Positions 1 to 9,192 of a stretch of DNA of 64,000 nt are shown here, one piece after another (the stretch's first letter is position 1; each line of letters opens with the position of its first letter). The position numbers were made by a program, and so were the translations under genes. The DNA is taken from the NCBI GenBank assembly GCA_021825585.1, contig JAKAGT010000005.1, positions 95,265 through 159,264 of the forward strand, given 5' to 3'. Under the pieces are notes generated by a model that was given only the letters and a program-made list of their open reading frames with translations, had not been told where the DNA came from and ran no database searches. This DNA is from Bacteroidota bacterium. Lineage in GTDB: Bacteria > Bacteroidota > Ignavibacteria > Kryptoniales > JAKASW01.

Positions 1-337
1 CGGTTACAGCCTGCTTCACTTTTCGCGGTGAGTACTCTACCACTTCGATTTGCTTAAGAGCAGCAGCCAGTACGACTGCACTCCTGGCATAGCCGAGTTT
101 ATAAGCGCTTTGCGCGTTCTTTCCGTAGTACCCGGCCTCGACGGCAACCGTGGAGATTCGGAACTCGTCCAGTAGGGCGCCGATTCTCCCGAAGATCCTG
201 ACGAGCTTGTCCGGGATGTTTGACAAGTCGGTGAGCTTGACCGTTCCATAAGCGAGAATTTCTTCGCCGCTTCTCCTCGTCTCAATCACCGCATAACCGG
301 TCTTGCGAGAACCGGGATCGATTCCGAGAACGATCAT
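1..337 (-). CDS. ruvC: Crossover junction endodeoxyribonuclease RuvC (3' part cut by window edge)
   Basis: RuvC resolves Holliday junctions left by RuvAB branch migration. Only the first ~112 residues are in the window; the reading frame runs off the left edge. The N-terminus begins MIVLGIDPGSRKTGYAVIE, with the first catalytic Asp in GIDPGS, and the family motif VEAGYYGKNAQSALKLGYAR follows with the catalytic Glu. The start codon shares 4 bases (ATGA) with the stop of the upstream yebC-like gene, so the two are translationally coupled, a neighbourhood seen in many bacteria (yebC-ruvC). Identity is clear from the motifs. Confidence 0.95.
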   Translation of the reverse strand, partial: MIVLGIDPGSRKTGYAVIETRRSGEEILAYGTVKLTDLSNIPDKLVRIFGRIGALLDEFRISTVAVEAGYYGKNAQSAYKLGYARSAVVLAAALKQIEVVEYSPRKVKQAVT

Positions 338-1083
338 TGATTGAGTTGTGCGAGAACGCTGTCATCTATGTCGAAGTTCGCGAATACATTCTGCACGTCA
401 TCATGTTCCTCGAGAGCTTCCATAAGCTTGAGAACCTGCTCCGCTTCCTTTCCTTCGACTCTTACCGTGTTTTGAGGGAGCAGTTGGAGCGATGCGTTTG
501 AAATCGTGACACCCTTGTCTTCGATAGCTTTCTTGACAGCTTCGAAGGCATCAGCCGATGTTGTGATATCGTAATAGTCGTCCTCGGCCCTCATATCGTC
601 CGCTCCCGCTTCAAGTATAATTGCGAGCAGGTCATCTTCACCGATCCCTGACTTGGGAACTTCTATGCTCCCCTTCTTCTGAAACATCCAGGCAACCGAT
701 CCCGCCTCGGCAAGTTTACCGTTGTTCCGGTCCAGGATGTGACGGATTTCGGCGACAGTTCGGTTTTTGTTGTCAGTCACGAGTTCCACCATAAGCGCGA
801 CTCCGGCCGGGCCGTACCCCTCGTAAGTCAACTCTTCGTAAACCGCCCCGGGAAGTTCGCCGGTCCCTCGCTGGACTGCCCTCTTGATGTTGTCAGCAGG
901 CATGTTGGCGCCCTTTGCGGTCTGAATAGCGAGGCGCAGGCGCGGATTTCCATTCGGGTCGCCCCCGCCGTTTCTCGCCGCAATTGTAATTTCCTTGATG
1001 AGTCGGCTGAAGAGTTTTCCGCGTTGAGCATCGGTACCAGCCTTCTTGTGTTTAATCTTTGCCCATTTATTATGTCCGGACAT
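334..1083 (-). CDS. yebC: YebC/PmpR (TACO1) family protein
   Basis: 249 residues, the usual family length. The N-terminus MSGHNKWAKIKHKKAGTDAQ is the family hallmark, followed by the typical PADNIKRAVQRGTG and YEGYGPAGVAL segments. Members have been described as DNA-binding regulators and, more recently, as ribosome-associated factors that help translate proline-rich stretches; which applies here cannot be read from sequence. A strong ribosome binding site (GGGAGG) precedes the ATG. The gene sits between recJ upstream and ruvC downstream, all on the minus strand with very short spacers, suggesting one DNA repair/translation operon. Confidence 0.95.
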   Translation of the reverse strand: MSGHNKWAKIKHKKAGTDAQRGKLFSRLIKEITIAARNGGGDPNGNPRLRLAIQTAKGANMPADNIKRAVQRGTGELPGAVYEELTYEGYGPAGVALMVELVTDNKNRTVAEIRHILDRNNGKLAEAGSVAWMFQKKGSIEVPKSGIGEDDLLAIILEAGADDMRAEDDYYDITTSADAFEAVKKAIEDKGVTISNASLQLLPQNTVRVEGKEAEQVLKLMEALEEHDDVQNVFANFDIDDSVLAQLNQ

Positions 1084-1086
1084 GGT

Positions 1087-2790
1087 TCAACCTCCCAAAC
1101 TTTCTTCTGATTTTCTGAAATCTTTCAATTGTAATTGGTAATAAACATTTCCCGCATATCGATTTTCGTCCAGCGAATAGACGACATCCAACATCGTACC
1201 GGGTTTTATAGTGTTGTCGCCGTTCCTGAACTTAATTGCATCGAATGTCACTCCGTCGGCCTTGAGCTTCATTCTGAGATGTGAGCTTCCTACAATTCGT
1301 GAATCTGTGAGATACACATTTGAAGTCCGAAATATCGGCTTTGAGTTATGAGGCCCGAACGGCTCGAACCTCTTAAGCGTCTTGATGAACTCTCCGTCCA
1401 GGTCGGTCAGGTTGAGATCGGCATCGATGGATATAACCGGTGTCTTCATTTCTTCCGTGAGCGTCTCCATCACAACCTGTTCAAATTTAGCCACGAAACG
1501 GCCCAGGTTCTCGGGCGCGAGCGCCAGCCCCGCTGCAAACTTGTGTCCGCCGAACTGCAGAAGCAAGTCGGAGCACTTTCTGATTGCATCGAATATATCG
1601 TATCCAACGACGCTCCGGGCGCTCCCTCGCACGACTCCATCTACAGTGGCAAGCATGATAGTTGGTTTGTAAAAGGTCTCGACGATTCTCGATGCAACTA
1701 TGCCGACCACACCCGGATGCCAGCTCTCGCTGTGCAGGACCAACGAATTGCGATGGTCAGTGCTCAGAATTGCCAGGGCTTGTTCTTTCGCTTCGTTGAA
1801 AGTCTTCTCGTCGAGTATTCTCCTGTGCGAGTTTTCAGTTTCCAACACCTGTGCGAACTCGGATGCCATGTCCTCATTGTCGGTAATAAGGAGCTCGACC
1901 GCACGCTTTGCATCTCCGAGTCTGCCGACGGCGTTTATCCTTGGTGCAATGTTGAACGACACTTGCCCGGTAGTGAGTCTCTTGTGGTCCGACCGCGAGC
2001 TGTCCAGGAGTGCTTTGATGCCTGCACGTGGTTTTTTTGAGATCGCCATGAACCCGGCTTGCACGAAGATGCGGTTTTCACCGACAAGTGGAACGACATC
2101 TGCCGCCGCGGCAATCGCTACGAGGTCAAGATATTGGTCGGGCAAATCGCTCTTGCCAAGCTCGGTGGAAATCGCTTTTGCGAACTTGTAAGCAACGCCG
2201 CAACCCGACAGAAACTTGAATGGATAATCGCAGCCAGGCTTAATTGGATCCAGTACCGCCACAGCAGCCGGGCACGTCTCGACTTCATGATGATCGCAGA
2301 TGATCGTGTCGATTCCCTTCTCCTTAGCAGTGGCAATTTCCTTGCTTGCCGCGACACCGCAATCGACGCTCACCATCAGTGTGAATCCTGATGCAGCTGC
2401 GAACTCAATTCCTGCGAGACTGATGCCGTAGCCCTCTTTGAGCCGGTCGGGGATATAGTATTCCACCTCCGCACCGAGCTCGGAGAAAAACATGTAAAGC
2501 AGGGCCGCGCCTGTCGTGCCGTCGACATCGTAATCTCCGTATATCAGGATCTTCTCATGACGATCGAGAGCCTGAAGAACCCGCCCCACAGCAGTGTGCA
2601 TCCCGTCCATCAGGAACGGATCGTACTGGTCTTTGAGACTCGGCGAAAAGAACGACTCGGCCTTCTCGGGAGAATCGAGGCCGCGCTGCATAAGCAACCG
2701 TGCGATTATCGGTTTCACTTTCAATGTACCTGCAAGCTTATCAACATCGTCTTCATCGATTTGCTGTGACAGTTTCCAGTAATAATTCAT
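1087..2790 (-). CDS. recJ: Single-stranded-DNA-specific exonuclease RecJ
   Basis: A 5'-3' ssDNA exonuclease of the DHH superfamily used in RecF-pathway recombination and mismatch repair. About 567 residues, normal length. The DHH domain shows motif I DYDVDGTTGAALL, a DCG motif and motif III ICDHHEVE; the C-terminal DHHA1 part has GGHKFAAGLAL, and an OB-like tail follows. A TTG immediately precedes the ATG in frame; the ATG is taken as start. Only three bases separate its stop from the yebC start, so the two are probably co-transcribed, with the RNase P RNA gene directly upstream. Confidence 0.95.
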   Translation of the reverse strand: MNYYWKLSQQIDEDDVDKLAGTLKVKPIIARLLMQRGLDSPEKAESFFSPSLKDQYDPFLMDGMHTAVGRVLQALDRHEKILIYGDYDVDGTTGAALLYMFFSELGAEVEYYIPDRLKEGYGISLAGIEFAAASGFTLMVSVDCGVAASKEIATAKEKGIDTIICDHHEVETCPAAVAVLDPIKPGCDYPFKFLSGCGVAYKFAKAISTELGKSDLPDQYLDLVAIAAAADVVPLVGENRIFVQAGFMAISKKPRAGIKALLDSSRSDHKRLTTGQVSFNIAPRINAVGRLGDAKRAVELLITDNEDMASEFAQVLETENSHRRILDEKTFNEAKEQALAILSTDHRNSLVLHSESWHPGVVGIVASRIVETFYKPTIMLATVDGVVRGSARSVVGYDIFDAIRKCSDLLLQFGGHKFAAGLALAPENLGRFVAKFEQVVMETLTEEMKTPVISIDADLNLTDLDGEFIKTLKRFEPFGPHNSKPIFRTSNVYLTDSRIVGSSHLRMKLKADGVTFDAIKFRNGDNTIKPGTMLDVVYSLDENRYAGNVYYQLQLKDFRKSEESLGG

Positions 2791-2825
2791 CAACAGGAAA
2801 ATTCCCTTACTGTTTAAAAGACCTG

Positions 2826-3283
2826 ATGGAGTGAGCCGATAAGCCGAATTCTGTCTTTTCAGGACCGCAAGATGCAGCCTGAAGAGGCAGCCATTTATCT
2901 AAGCCCGGCATCTCTGCCGGACATACGCGACCTACCCGGGAGTCTGATCCCGCGAACGGGACAGTGGACGAGACTGGCCGCCTCGTTCCCGAACGGACGG
3001 GGTCCGTCGGGTGATCCTCCCTTACTTGGTCTTGCTCCGCGAGGGGTTTACCTAGCTCCCGGTGCTCACGCATCGGGCCGGTGGGCTCTTGCCCCGCCTT
3101 TTCACCCTTGCTCCGGGGCACGTTAGTGCCCAGGGGCGGTCTGTTTTCTGTGGCACTTTCCGTCGGGTCGCCCCGCCTCCAATGACCACTTTGGCGGCCA
3201 TCGGAGCTCGCTGCCATACGGAGTTCGGACTTTCCTCCCGGCCCTGAAATCTTCAGGTCCGGGCGGCTGCCTGGCTCACTCCT
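2826..3283 (-). ncRNA. rnpB: RNase P RNA (class A)
   Basis: The catalytic RNA that matures the 5' ends of tRNAs. Read on the minus strand, the ends GGAGTGAGCC and GGCTCACTCC form the P1 helix. Between them are the conserved GGAAAGTCCG (P4/J3-4 region, near 3230), GTGCCACAGAAAA (near 3140-3155), GGTGAAAAGG with AAGAGCCCACC (P11/P12 region, near 3080-3115), AGATAAATGGCTGCC (near 2890-2905) and the 3' ACAGAATTCGGCTTATCGG. About 458 nt, within the range for class A RNAs with long peripheral helices. The exact transcript ends are inferred from P1 pairing. Reading frames over it are artefacts. Confidence 0.95.
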
Positions 3284-3653
3284 GAACAAATTCTCAACCT
3301 TCTCTATTTCTGTTAACAATTCCACTCAATTGTCTCAAACGAGACTTACTGTCTCGGTTTCCGTGTTTTTTTTAAATTTTGCCACAAAAACCGGACAGCT
3401 TCGCCGTGCAAGGTTCAAACTTTCGGGAAATCTTCACCATACCGCCAAACCTCACTTCAAGTTCGCAACCGCCGGGCTTTTCTGCAAGTTCTATACACCT
3501 GGCCGATCCGATACCTCCGGCTCTGCCGTCAGAGGCGCGCCCAGCGACAGCCAGTGCCCCCTCGGCACTAATCTCCGGGCGTTGCGGAGATCATCTTTTG
3601 AGAAACTCCTGACAAGCCTGCCGGTGAAGACCGACCTTTACTGGAGAATCAAT
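3284..3653. other. 370-base gap, GC-rich and possibly structured, no accepted gene
   Basis: This lies between rnpB and the zinc-ribbon gene. On the minus strand it contains short perfect hairpins: ATCTCCG/CGGAGAT (about 3574-3594), GTGCC/GGCAC (about 3554-3570) and CTCTG/CAGAG (about 3522-3535). The part next to rnpB (3300-3380) is AT-rich. Minus-strand reading frames are interrupted: one stop-to-stop frame of about 70 residues (3399-3614) has no start codon or relative that I recognise. The segment could be an unrecognised structured RNA, the processed leader of rnpB, or a decayed gene. Confidence 0.4.
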
Positions 3654-4394
3654 TCAACCGTCGTGTTCTGCTTCTTCGACAATTTCGTTCGGGACCAAAA
3701 TCCTTCCGCAATGATCGCAGGCAAAAATCTTCTCCATCTGCCGAAGGTCCATGAGCCTCTGTGGGGGAAGAACGTTATAACATCCGCCGCAGGCATTCCT
3801 CCGGACCACAGGAACGATAGCCTTTCCCCTCGTTGCCCTTCTGATCATTTCGTACCTGGAGATTGTCTGTCTGTCGATCTTCTGTGAATGCTTTTCGCGT
3901 TCTTTAACATAGCGTTTCTCTTCGTCATGCGTCAGGGAAACAAGCTCGTCAAGTTCAACCTTCTTTGTCGAATAAAGCTCGTTCTCTTCCTCGAATTCTT
4001 TCTTCAGTTTTTCTACGTCGCGCGAAGACACACTCTCTTTTGCCTGAATTCCTTCCAATTCCTTGTGCAGTTCCTGAAGCTTTTCCTTCGAATTATCTAT
4101 TTGCTTGCTCAGGGCATCGTATTCACGGTTGGTCTTCACCTTGATGCGCATGTCTGTATATTTGTCGATCCTCTTCCTCGCATCTTCCAGTTCTTTGTCA
4201 ATTTCCTTCTTGCGGACAACTGCCTTCTTCAAATAGTCTTCGTTTTCCTTAATCTGAGCCTTCAACGCGCCTATTTTCTTCTCAAGCTCTTCGACTTCCG
4301 CCGGTAAGTCCCCACGCTCCTCAAGTAGCCCGTCGAGCTTTAGGTCAACCTGCTGGAGTTGGTAAAGTGTCTTAAGTTTATCCTTAACAATCAC
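3654..4394 (-). CDS. Coiled-coil protein with C-terminal zinc ribbon (DUF164/C4-type family)
   Basis: 246 residues. Residues 1-175 are a long charged heptad-like coiled coil. The C-terminal fifth has four cysteines in two knuckles, CGGCYN and CDHCGR, forming a C4 zinc ribbon. Family members are widespread and have been linked to flagellar or chlamydial type III chaperoning and to nucleic-acid-associated roles, but no single function is established. The start is a GTG preceded by AGGAGA. It lies 18 bases downstream of the Nif3-like gene; this pair and nearby rnpB form a neighbourhood I recall from several phyla. Confidence 0.88.
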   Translation of the reverse strand: MIVKDKLKTLYQLQQVDLKLDGLLEERGDLPAEVEELEKKIGALKAQIKENEDYLKKAVVRKKEIDKELEDARKRIDKYTDMRIKVKTNREYDALSKQIDNSKEKLQELHKELEGIQAKESVSSRDVEKLKKEFEEENELYSTKKVELDELVSLTHDEEKRYVKEREKHSQKIDRQTISRYEMIRRATRGKAIVPVVRRNACGGCYNVLPPQRLMDLRQMEKIFACDHCGRILVPNEIVEEAEHDG

Positions 4395-4412
4395 TTTTAT
4401 CTCCTGGGTATG

Positions 4413-5513
4413 TTAGACAATAAACGAATTACGTTCTTGGTGCTTACTTACATCCACTGCAACCTTATCTTTAAACGTCTCCGCGAGAATCTCGGAGATC
4501 AGCTCGGTCGCGAATTTTTCCGTTCCACTATGTGTCGCATCGACGAGAACCGTAGAACTCGACCTTGCTTCCCTGAAATCGTGGTGCTTAACGTCTCCGG
4601 TCAGGTAAACATCGGCTCCTTTTTGCACCGCATCTCTGTAAAATGGAACGCCCGACCCGGCACACAATGCCACCTTTTGGATTTTTGCATTGGGCACGTG
4701 AGACACTCTCAATGTTTCGACATCAAGCAGATTCTTGATTTTGCCAAGAAAGTCTCCGATCGGAATTGCCACTTCCAATTCTCCCATGGCTCCAAATCCG
4801 AAGTTCGGCGAATCACTCGATAGCGGATAAATGTCGTATGCGACCTCCTCATATGGGTGCGCTTCGAGCATCTCTCGTATGACAGACCCAACCAGGTGCT
4901 TTTCTACGAGCATCTCCAGTCGCGTTTCTTCGACAGTCTCCCTTACATCTCTGGTCCCTATGTATGGCTCGGTGTCACTGCCGGGCAGGAACGTTCCTTT
5001 GCCGTTCGACCCGAAGGAACACTCGTAATAGTCTCCAATCTTTCCCCCACCGGCACGTGACATTGCAAGCCTTACTTCTTCGACGTGCGAAACGGGCACG
5101 TAAACGACTACCTTTGCCAATGTGTCTGTCAGCGGTGAAAGGAAATGGATATTGCTAAGTCCAATCTTCTTCGCGAGATGGAAATTTAGCCCCGTCTTTA
5201 CCACATCGAGCGCTGTGTGAATGGCAAACACGTTCATCCCTGAACGGGATGCCTCGAATAGGGGATTTGGATGAAGATGTGAAGAGGTGAAATATCTTGC
5301 GGGTTTGAATAGCGGGGTGTGGTAGGTAATGATAAGATTTGAGCCGGCCCTTACGGCCTCATTAAGCACTTCGGCGTCTAATTCATATGCCACCGTCATC
5401 TTATCACATTCGTCATCATAATTTCCAACGATAAGTCCTACGTTATCCTGCCCCGTTACTATGCCGGTAGGGAGTTTTTCACTGATTGCGTTGACTATTT
5501 CTTTGACTCTCAT
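4413..5513 (-). CDS. Nif3-like dinuclear metal centre hexameric protein
   Basis: 366 residues, the long bacterial form of the Nif3/YbgI (GTP cyclohydrolase I type 2 annotation) family. Metal-ligand motifs are visible at both ends: TYHTPLFKP and AIHTALD near the N-terminus, and VDATHSGTEKF near the C-terminus. The central insert (roughly residues 130-240, beginning KVVVYVPVSHVEEVR) is the CutA/PII-like domain found in long members. The biochemical role of the family is not settled. The ATG has no visible Shine-Dalgarno site because an intrinsic terminator with its T-run lies directly upstream (see 5519-5559). Confidence 0.9.
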   Translation of the reverse strand: MRVKEIVNAISEKLPTGIVTGQDNVGLIVGNYDDECDKMTVAYELDAEVLNEAVRAGSNLIITYHTPLFKPARYFTSSHLHPNPLFEASRSGMNVFAIHTALDVVKTGLNFHLAKKIGLSNIHFLSPLTDTLAKVVVYVPVSHVEEVRLAMSRAGGGKIGDYYECSFGSNGKGTFLPGSDTEPYIGTRDVRETVEETRLEMLVEKHLVGSVIREMLEAHPYEEVAYDIYPLSSDSPNFGFGAMGELEVAIPIGDFLGKIKNLLDVETLRVSHVPNAKIQKVALCAGSGVPFYRDAVQKGADVYLTGDVKHHDFREARSSSTVLVDATHSGTEKFATELISEILAETFKDKVAVDVSKHQERNSFIV

Positions 5514-5518
5514 CTATA

Positions 5519-5559
5519 AAAAGCAAAAAAAAAGTGTTCCGCATCGTTTCGGAACACTT
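5519..5559 (-). terminator. Intrinsic terminator just upstream of the Nif3-like start
   Basis: Perfect 10-bp stem, AAGTGTTCCG (5532-5541) with CGGAACACTT (5550-5559), loop of 8 bases. Read on the minus strand the stem is followed by nine T, then GCTTTTT. It therefore terminates minus-strand transcription, but the next minus-strand gene starts at 5513. It is either the end of a small upstream transcript or an attenuator in the leader of the Nif3-like/zinc-ribbon operon. Confidence 0.85.
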
Positions 5560-5567
5560 CATATATT

Positions 5568-5633
5568 CTAACCTGCCTTAGAACGACTCTCTAAAAATTT
5601 CCTGGCCAGAATCTCTTCTCTTTTGATTGACAT
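5568..5633 (-). CDS. Possible 21-codon leader peptide or small ORF ahead of the terminator
   Basis: Starts MSIKREEILARK and ends 8 bases before the terminator stem. It has no clear ribbosome binding site and no recognised relative, and is not rich in one amino acid as classical attenuation peptides are. Its only support is position: a short ORF followed directly by an intrinsic terminator and then a minus-strand gene. It could equally be chance within the 5' region of a small RNA. Between it and the aat start at 5881 I see nothing else. Confidence 0.2.
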   Translation of the reverse strand: MSIKREEILARKFLESRSKAG

Positions 5634-5880
5634 TTTACAAATCTTGCCCAAAAATATATCTAAGCATCTCAACAAATGCAAGGATGCCCGCCAGTTTGGA
5701 ACTATTTTGACGCCTTTGTGTTATACTTTGCATTTTCGACGCAATCGACATAAAATACGACGGCAACTTCGCAAATGAAACCCGACGCCCGATTATATAC
5801 ATGAGATCACGATCTACGGGCCGATCAGTTGGACAAACCGAAGCGTTTACCAGCAACGGTACGAGAGAATAGACCCTTCG

Positions 5881-6450
5881 ATGATTCCACCAAACATACT
5901 GCTTGGCGCATATTCAATCGGGTATTTTCCGATGGGAGAAAGCGACGGAGTGATTTCCTGGCATTCACCCGACCCGCGTGCCATCATTCCCCTTGATGCT
6001 GTCCGTATACCGCGGTCAACCCGGCGACTAATCAGGAAGCGACTTTTCAGAGTGGAAATCGATACATGCTTCGAGAAAGTGATCGACAGCTGTGCAGGAA
6101 GAGAGGAAACCTGGATCAATGAAGAGATTAAAGAGAGTTACCTGAAACTTCATGAGCTGGGTTACGCGCACAGCATCGAGTGTTTCGATTCTGATGGTCT
6201 TGCCGGAGGCCTTTACGGGGTTGCACTCGGATCGGCCTTCTTCGGGGAGTCGATGTTTAGTCACAGAAGCGGCGCGTCAAAGGTCGCATTGACATTCCTC
6301 GTCGATCATCTGAATGAGAGGGGTTACACCCTTCTAGATACTCAGTACATCACACCGCACCTGCAAATGTTCGGCGCTGTTGAGATACCGAGAACGAAGT
6401 ATGTGGAACTTCTCCGAACGGCGCTTGAGGTGAGCCGATGCTTCGTCTAG
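5881..6450 (+). CDS. aat: Leucyl/phenylalanyl-tRNA--protein transferase
   Basis: Adds Leu or Phe to N-terminal Arg/Lys of proteins, marking them for ClpS/ClpAP degradation (bacterial N-end rule). 189 residues, shorter than the E. coli enzyme but carrying the core: LLGAYSIGYFPMGE near the N-terminus, WHSPDPRAIIPLD, then SIECFDSDGLAGGLYGVALG and FFGESMFS. The last third contains the family pattern LLDTQYITPHLQMFGA. It is the only gene on the plus strand here, and its stop abuts the stop of convergent pyrC with no gap, so the two mRNAs must overlap at their 3' ends. Confidence 0.95.
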   Translation: MIPPNILLGAYSIGYFPMGESDGVISWHSPDPRAIIPLDAVRIPRSTRRLIRKRLFRVEIDTCFEKVIDSCAGREETWINEEIKESYLKLHELGYAHSIECFDSDGLAGGLYGVALGSAFFGESMFSHRSGASKVALTFLVDHLNERGYTLLDTQYITPHLQMFGAVEIPRTKYVELLRTALEVSRCFV

Positions 6451-7737
6451 TCATCTGAGTCTGTCAGAGAAGAAGAATTTTTCATCATTAATTATTCCCA
6501 CTGCGCTTCCCTTGAATCTCCAACCCTTGAAACCTGTGTTCCGGCTTTTGGATTTGAACTCATTGGGGTTCACCGTCCATTCGCAGTCGGGATCTATTAT
6601 GGTGAGCTCAGCCTTAGCTCCCAATTCAAACACTGGAATCGGGAGTCCAAGGATTCTTCTAGGGTTGGCGCAAAGCAGGCTCGCGATTTTGTGAATATCC
6701 ATCTTTTGTTCATGATACAATTTGGTCATTACTGCACCGACGGTGGTTTCAAGACCTATCATGCCGAAAGGAGCAGCGTCGAATTCGACCTCCTTCTCGT
6801 GGATTGCGTGTGGTGCGTGATCGCTTGCGATAGCATCGATTACTCCCGATTTAAGTCCCTCCACGAGTGCTTCACAGTCATGCTTCGTTCTCAGCGGCGG
6901 ATTCACCTTGTAGTCGGAGTCGTAGCTCGAGAGAATTGAGTCGTCGAGAAACAAATGATGTGGGGTAACATCGCATGTTATTGGCAAGCCGCGCCTCTTC
7001 GCATCCGTTATGACTTCGACAGATTCTGAAGTCGAAATGTGAGTGGCATGATACTTACCTCCGAAAGCCTCGACCAGCTTGAGGTCGCGCGCAAGGATTA
7101 GCTCTTCGGCGAGACGATGCTGCGTCTTCAGGCCGTATCTGATCGTCTCGGCGCTTTCATTCGCAGAACCTGACCTGGTCAGTTCCGGATCCTCGCAGTG
7201 CTGGATAATAACCTTGTTCAGCATCGACGAATATTCCAATGCCCGCCGCATCACCTGTGAATTGGTTACCGCAGAACCATCGTCGCTGAACGCAATGGCG
7301 CCGGCCTCGGCAAGGTCCTTCATTTCGGAAAGGCGCTCTCCTTTTCGGCTCTCGGTAATTGCAGCTATCTGATGAAGATCGACCAACCCGGACTGCCTGG
7401 CACGGTCGAGCACATACTTGACAACGTCTGCAGAATCGACAACTGGGTCGGTGTTCGGCATTGCAGCTATACCCGTAAAACCGCCGTTAGCCGCGGCCGC
7501 AATTCCTGACGCAATATCCTCCTTGTATTCCTGGCCTGGCTCACGCAGGTGAGTGTGCATGTCGAACAGACCTGGCACGACGAACTTCCCCTGCAGATTG
7601 ATTTCATAGTTGACGGGATTGCCGCCGAGTGCAGTTCCTATTTCCTGTATCCTTCCGTCGACGATCATAATATTGAACAGCCCGTCAAGCCGGCCGGTAA
7701 GATCGACAACTCTGGCATTCTTCAGATAAATTTTCAT
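6451..7737 (-). CDS. pyrC: Dihydroorotase
   Basis: Cyclises carbamoyl aspartate to dihydroorotate in pyrimidine synthesis. 428 residues, type I (class I) length. Metal-binding [16 protein letters not shown] at about residues 58-73, the AMPNTDP motif, AFSDDGSAV, and the ASDHAPH active-site motif in the last third are all present. The start codon overlaps the pyrB stop by 4 bases (ATGA), giving a pyrR-pyrB-pyrC operon order. In many bacteria class I PyrC and PyrB form a complex, which fits the coupling. Confidence 0.96.
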   Translation of the reverse strand: MKIYLKNARVVDLTGRLDGLFNIMIVDGRIQEIGTALGGNPVNYEINLQGKFVVPGLFDMHTHLREPGQEYKEDIASGIAAAANGGFTGIAAMPNTDPVVDSADVVKYVLDRARQSGLVDLHQIAAITESRKGERLSEMKDLAEAGAIAFSDDGSAVTNSQVMRRALEYSSMLNKVIIQHCEDPELTRSGSANESAETIRYGLKTQHRLAEELILARDLKLVEAFGGKYHATHISTSESVEVITDAKRRGLPITCDVTPHHLFLDDSILSSYDSDYKVNPPLRTKHDCEALVEGLKSGVIDAIASDHAPHAIHEKEVEFDAAPFGMIGLETTVGAVMTKLYHEQKMDIHKIASLLCANPRRILGLPIPVFELGAKAELTIIDPDCEWTVNPNEFKSKSRNTGFKGWRFKGSAVGIINDEKFFFSDRLR

Positions 7738-8657
7738 GACGGTTTTACTCCTGTTAAGAACAGTACGGCCATCCTGACTGCGACTCCATTCGTGACCTGA
7801 TCGAGAATCAGCGACGTTTCCCCGTCCGCGATATCCGCATCCAACTCAACCCCGCGGTTGATAGGGCCCGGGTGCATGATAACAACAGGCTTCTTGCTTC
7901 TCTCGAGGCGTGTCCGATTGATTCCCCAGTAGAGCCTGTATTCCCTTATCGACGGAAAGTCTCCTCCCGCTTCACGTTCCATCTGAATCCTCAGGACATT
8001 CAGTATGTCCGCCCATTGGATTGCCGCGTCTATGTCGTAAAAGACTTTCACGCCGAGCTGCGGCAGGTAGTCAGGAATCAGAGTCCTCGGGCCGCATACG
8101 GCCACATTTGCCCCTGACTTGGTAAGTCCAAAAATATTCGACCGGGCTACTCTACTGTGGGTAATATCCCCGACGATACAGACGTTGAGTCCTTTAAGTC
8201 CTCCGAACTTCTCCCTGATAGTGAACATATCGAGGAGTCCCTGGGTTGGGTGCTCGTTTATTCCGTCGCCTGCGTTTATAACCGGCGATTTCAGCAACCT
8301 TGACAGAAAATGAGGCGCTCCGGTCGAGGGGTGCCTGATCACCGTTACGTCGGTCTTCATGGCCTCGATATTTCGCGCCGTATCTTTGAGTGTTTCTCCC
8401 TTTGACACGCTGCTTCCGCTGGCGGCAAAGTTCACCACGTCGGCGCTCAGCCTCCGCTCTGCGAGCTCGAAAGATATTCTGGTGCGCGTTGAACTTTCGA
8501 AGAACAAGTTCACTACGGTTGTACCCTGAAGCGTGGGTACCTTCTTTATTGGGCGCTCCAGCACCTCGCGAAAGCTCCTTGCCGTGTCGAGAATTTCCAA
8601 TATCTCGTCAGGCGTGAGTTCTCTGAGGCCCAATAAATTTCTAATTCCCTGTGCCAT
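7734..8657 (-). CDS. pyrB: Aspartate carbamoyltransferase catalytic subunit
   Basis: Condenses carbamoyl phosphate and aspartate, the first committed pyrimidine step. From the chosen ATG at 8657 it has 307 residues, the standard length; GGAGGA lies 3-4 bases upstream, so the longer frame to 8690 is rejected. Carbamoyl-phosphate site [16 protein letters not shown], and [12 protein letters not shown] and [11 protein letters not shown] motifs are present. No pyrI regulatory subunit gene lies beside it, as expected when control is through PyrR. It overlaps the end of pyrR by 17 bases. Confidence 0.96.
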   Translation of the reverse strand: MAQGIRNLLGLRELTPDEILEILDTARSFREVLERPIKKVPTLQGTTVVNLFFESSTRTRISFELAERRLSADVVNFAASGSSVSKGETLKDTARNIEAMKTDVTVIRHPSTGAPHFLSRLLKSPVINAGDGINEHPTQGLLDMFTIREKFGGLKGLNVCIVGDITHSRVARSNIFGLTKSGANVAVCGPRTLIPDYLPQLGVKVFYDIDAAIQWADILNVLRIQMEREAGGDFPSIREYRLYWGINRTRLERSKKPVVIMHPGPINRGVELDADIADGETSLILDQVTNGVAVRMAVLFLTGVKPS

Positions 8658-9192
8658 CTTCCTCCACCAAGAGTATTTCGTCGGTTCCATCTATTTCCGA
8701 GAGATGGACCACGACGGATTCTTTAATTGCCGTCGGTTGATTCTTACCGACATAATCTGCGCTGATTGGAAGTTCCCTGTGCCCCCGGTCTACCATAACC
8801 GCGAGCTGGATTGTGGTCGGACGGCCGATATCTATCAAAGCATCAAGTGCCGACCTGATGGTTCGTCCGGTAAAGAGGACATCGTCCACCAGTATTACAT
8901 TCTTATCGGTGATGTCGAACGGGACCTCAGTCCTCTTCAATTCTGGCAGCTTCAGCTTCTGCCGGACATCGTCGCGGTACAACGTAATATCGAGTGTGCC
9001 GAGGGGGACGTTGAGTTTCTCAACCTGGGATATCTTCTCGGCGATCCTTTTTGCCAGAAAATCTCCCCTGGTCTTGATGCCGATAACACAAAGGTTGGCC
9101 GCACCCTTATTGTGTTCGATAATCTCATGGGCGAGACGCGTGATTGAGCGCTCCATCTGGGGAGCATCTGCAATCTTAGACCTGACTCTCAT
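8641..9192 (-). CDS. pyrR: PyrR: pyrimidine operon regulator / uracil phosphoribosyltransferase
   Basis: Binds pyr mRNA in response to UMP/UTP and has uracil phosphoribosyltransferase activity. 183 residues from the ATG at 9192, which follows a near-perfect AGGAGG 5 bases upstream; in-frame codons to 9270 are leader, not protein. The PRPP-binding motif [21 protein letters not shown] is at about residues 95-115, and [11 protein letters not shown] is typical of the family. It heads the pyrRBC operon, and the leader upstream carries PyrR-box-like sequence, so autoregulation is likely. Confidence 0.95.
   Translation of the reverse strand: MRVRSKIADAPQMERSITRLAHEIIEHNKGAANLCVIGIKTRGDFLAKRIAEKISQVEKLNVPLGTLDITLYRDDVRQKLKLPELKRTEVPFDITDKNVILVDDVLFTGRTIRSALDALIDIGRPTTIQLAVMVDRGHRELPISADYVGKNQPTAIKESVVVHLSEIDGTDEILLVEEDGTGN

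Noticed and set aside
2807-3325. 172-codon minus-strand reading frame
   Set aside because: It lies over the RNase P RNA; conserved RNA motifs explain the sequence and the protein is low-complexity.
3330-3887. 185-codon plus-strand reading frame
   Set aside because: Runs across the gap and into the antisense of the zinc-ribbon gene; no ribosome binding site and no sensible domain.
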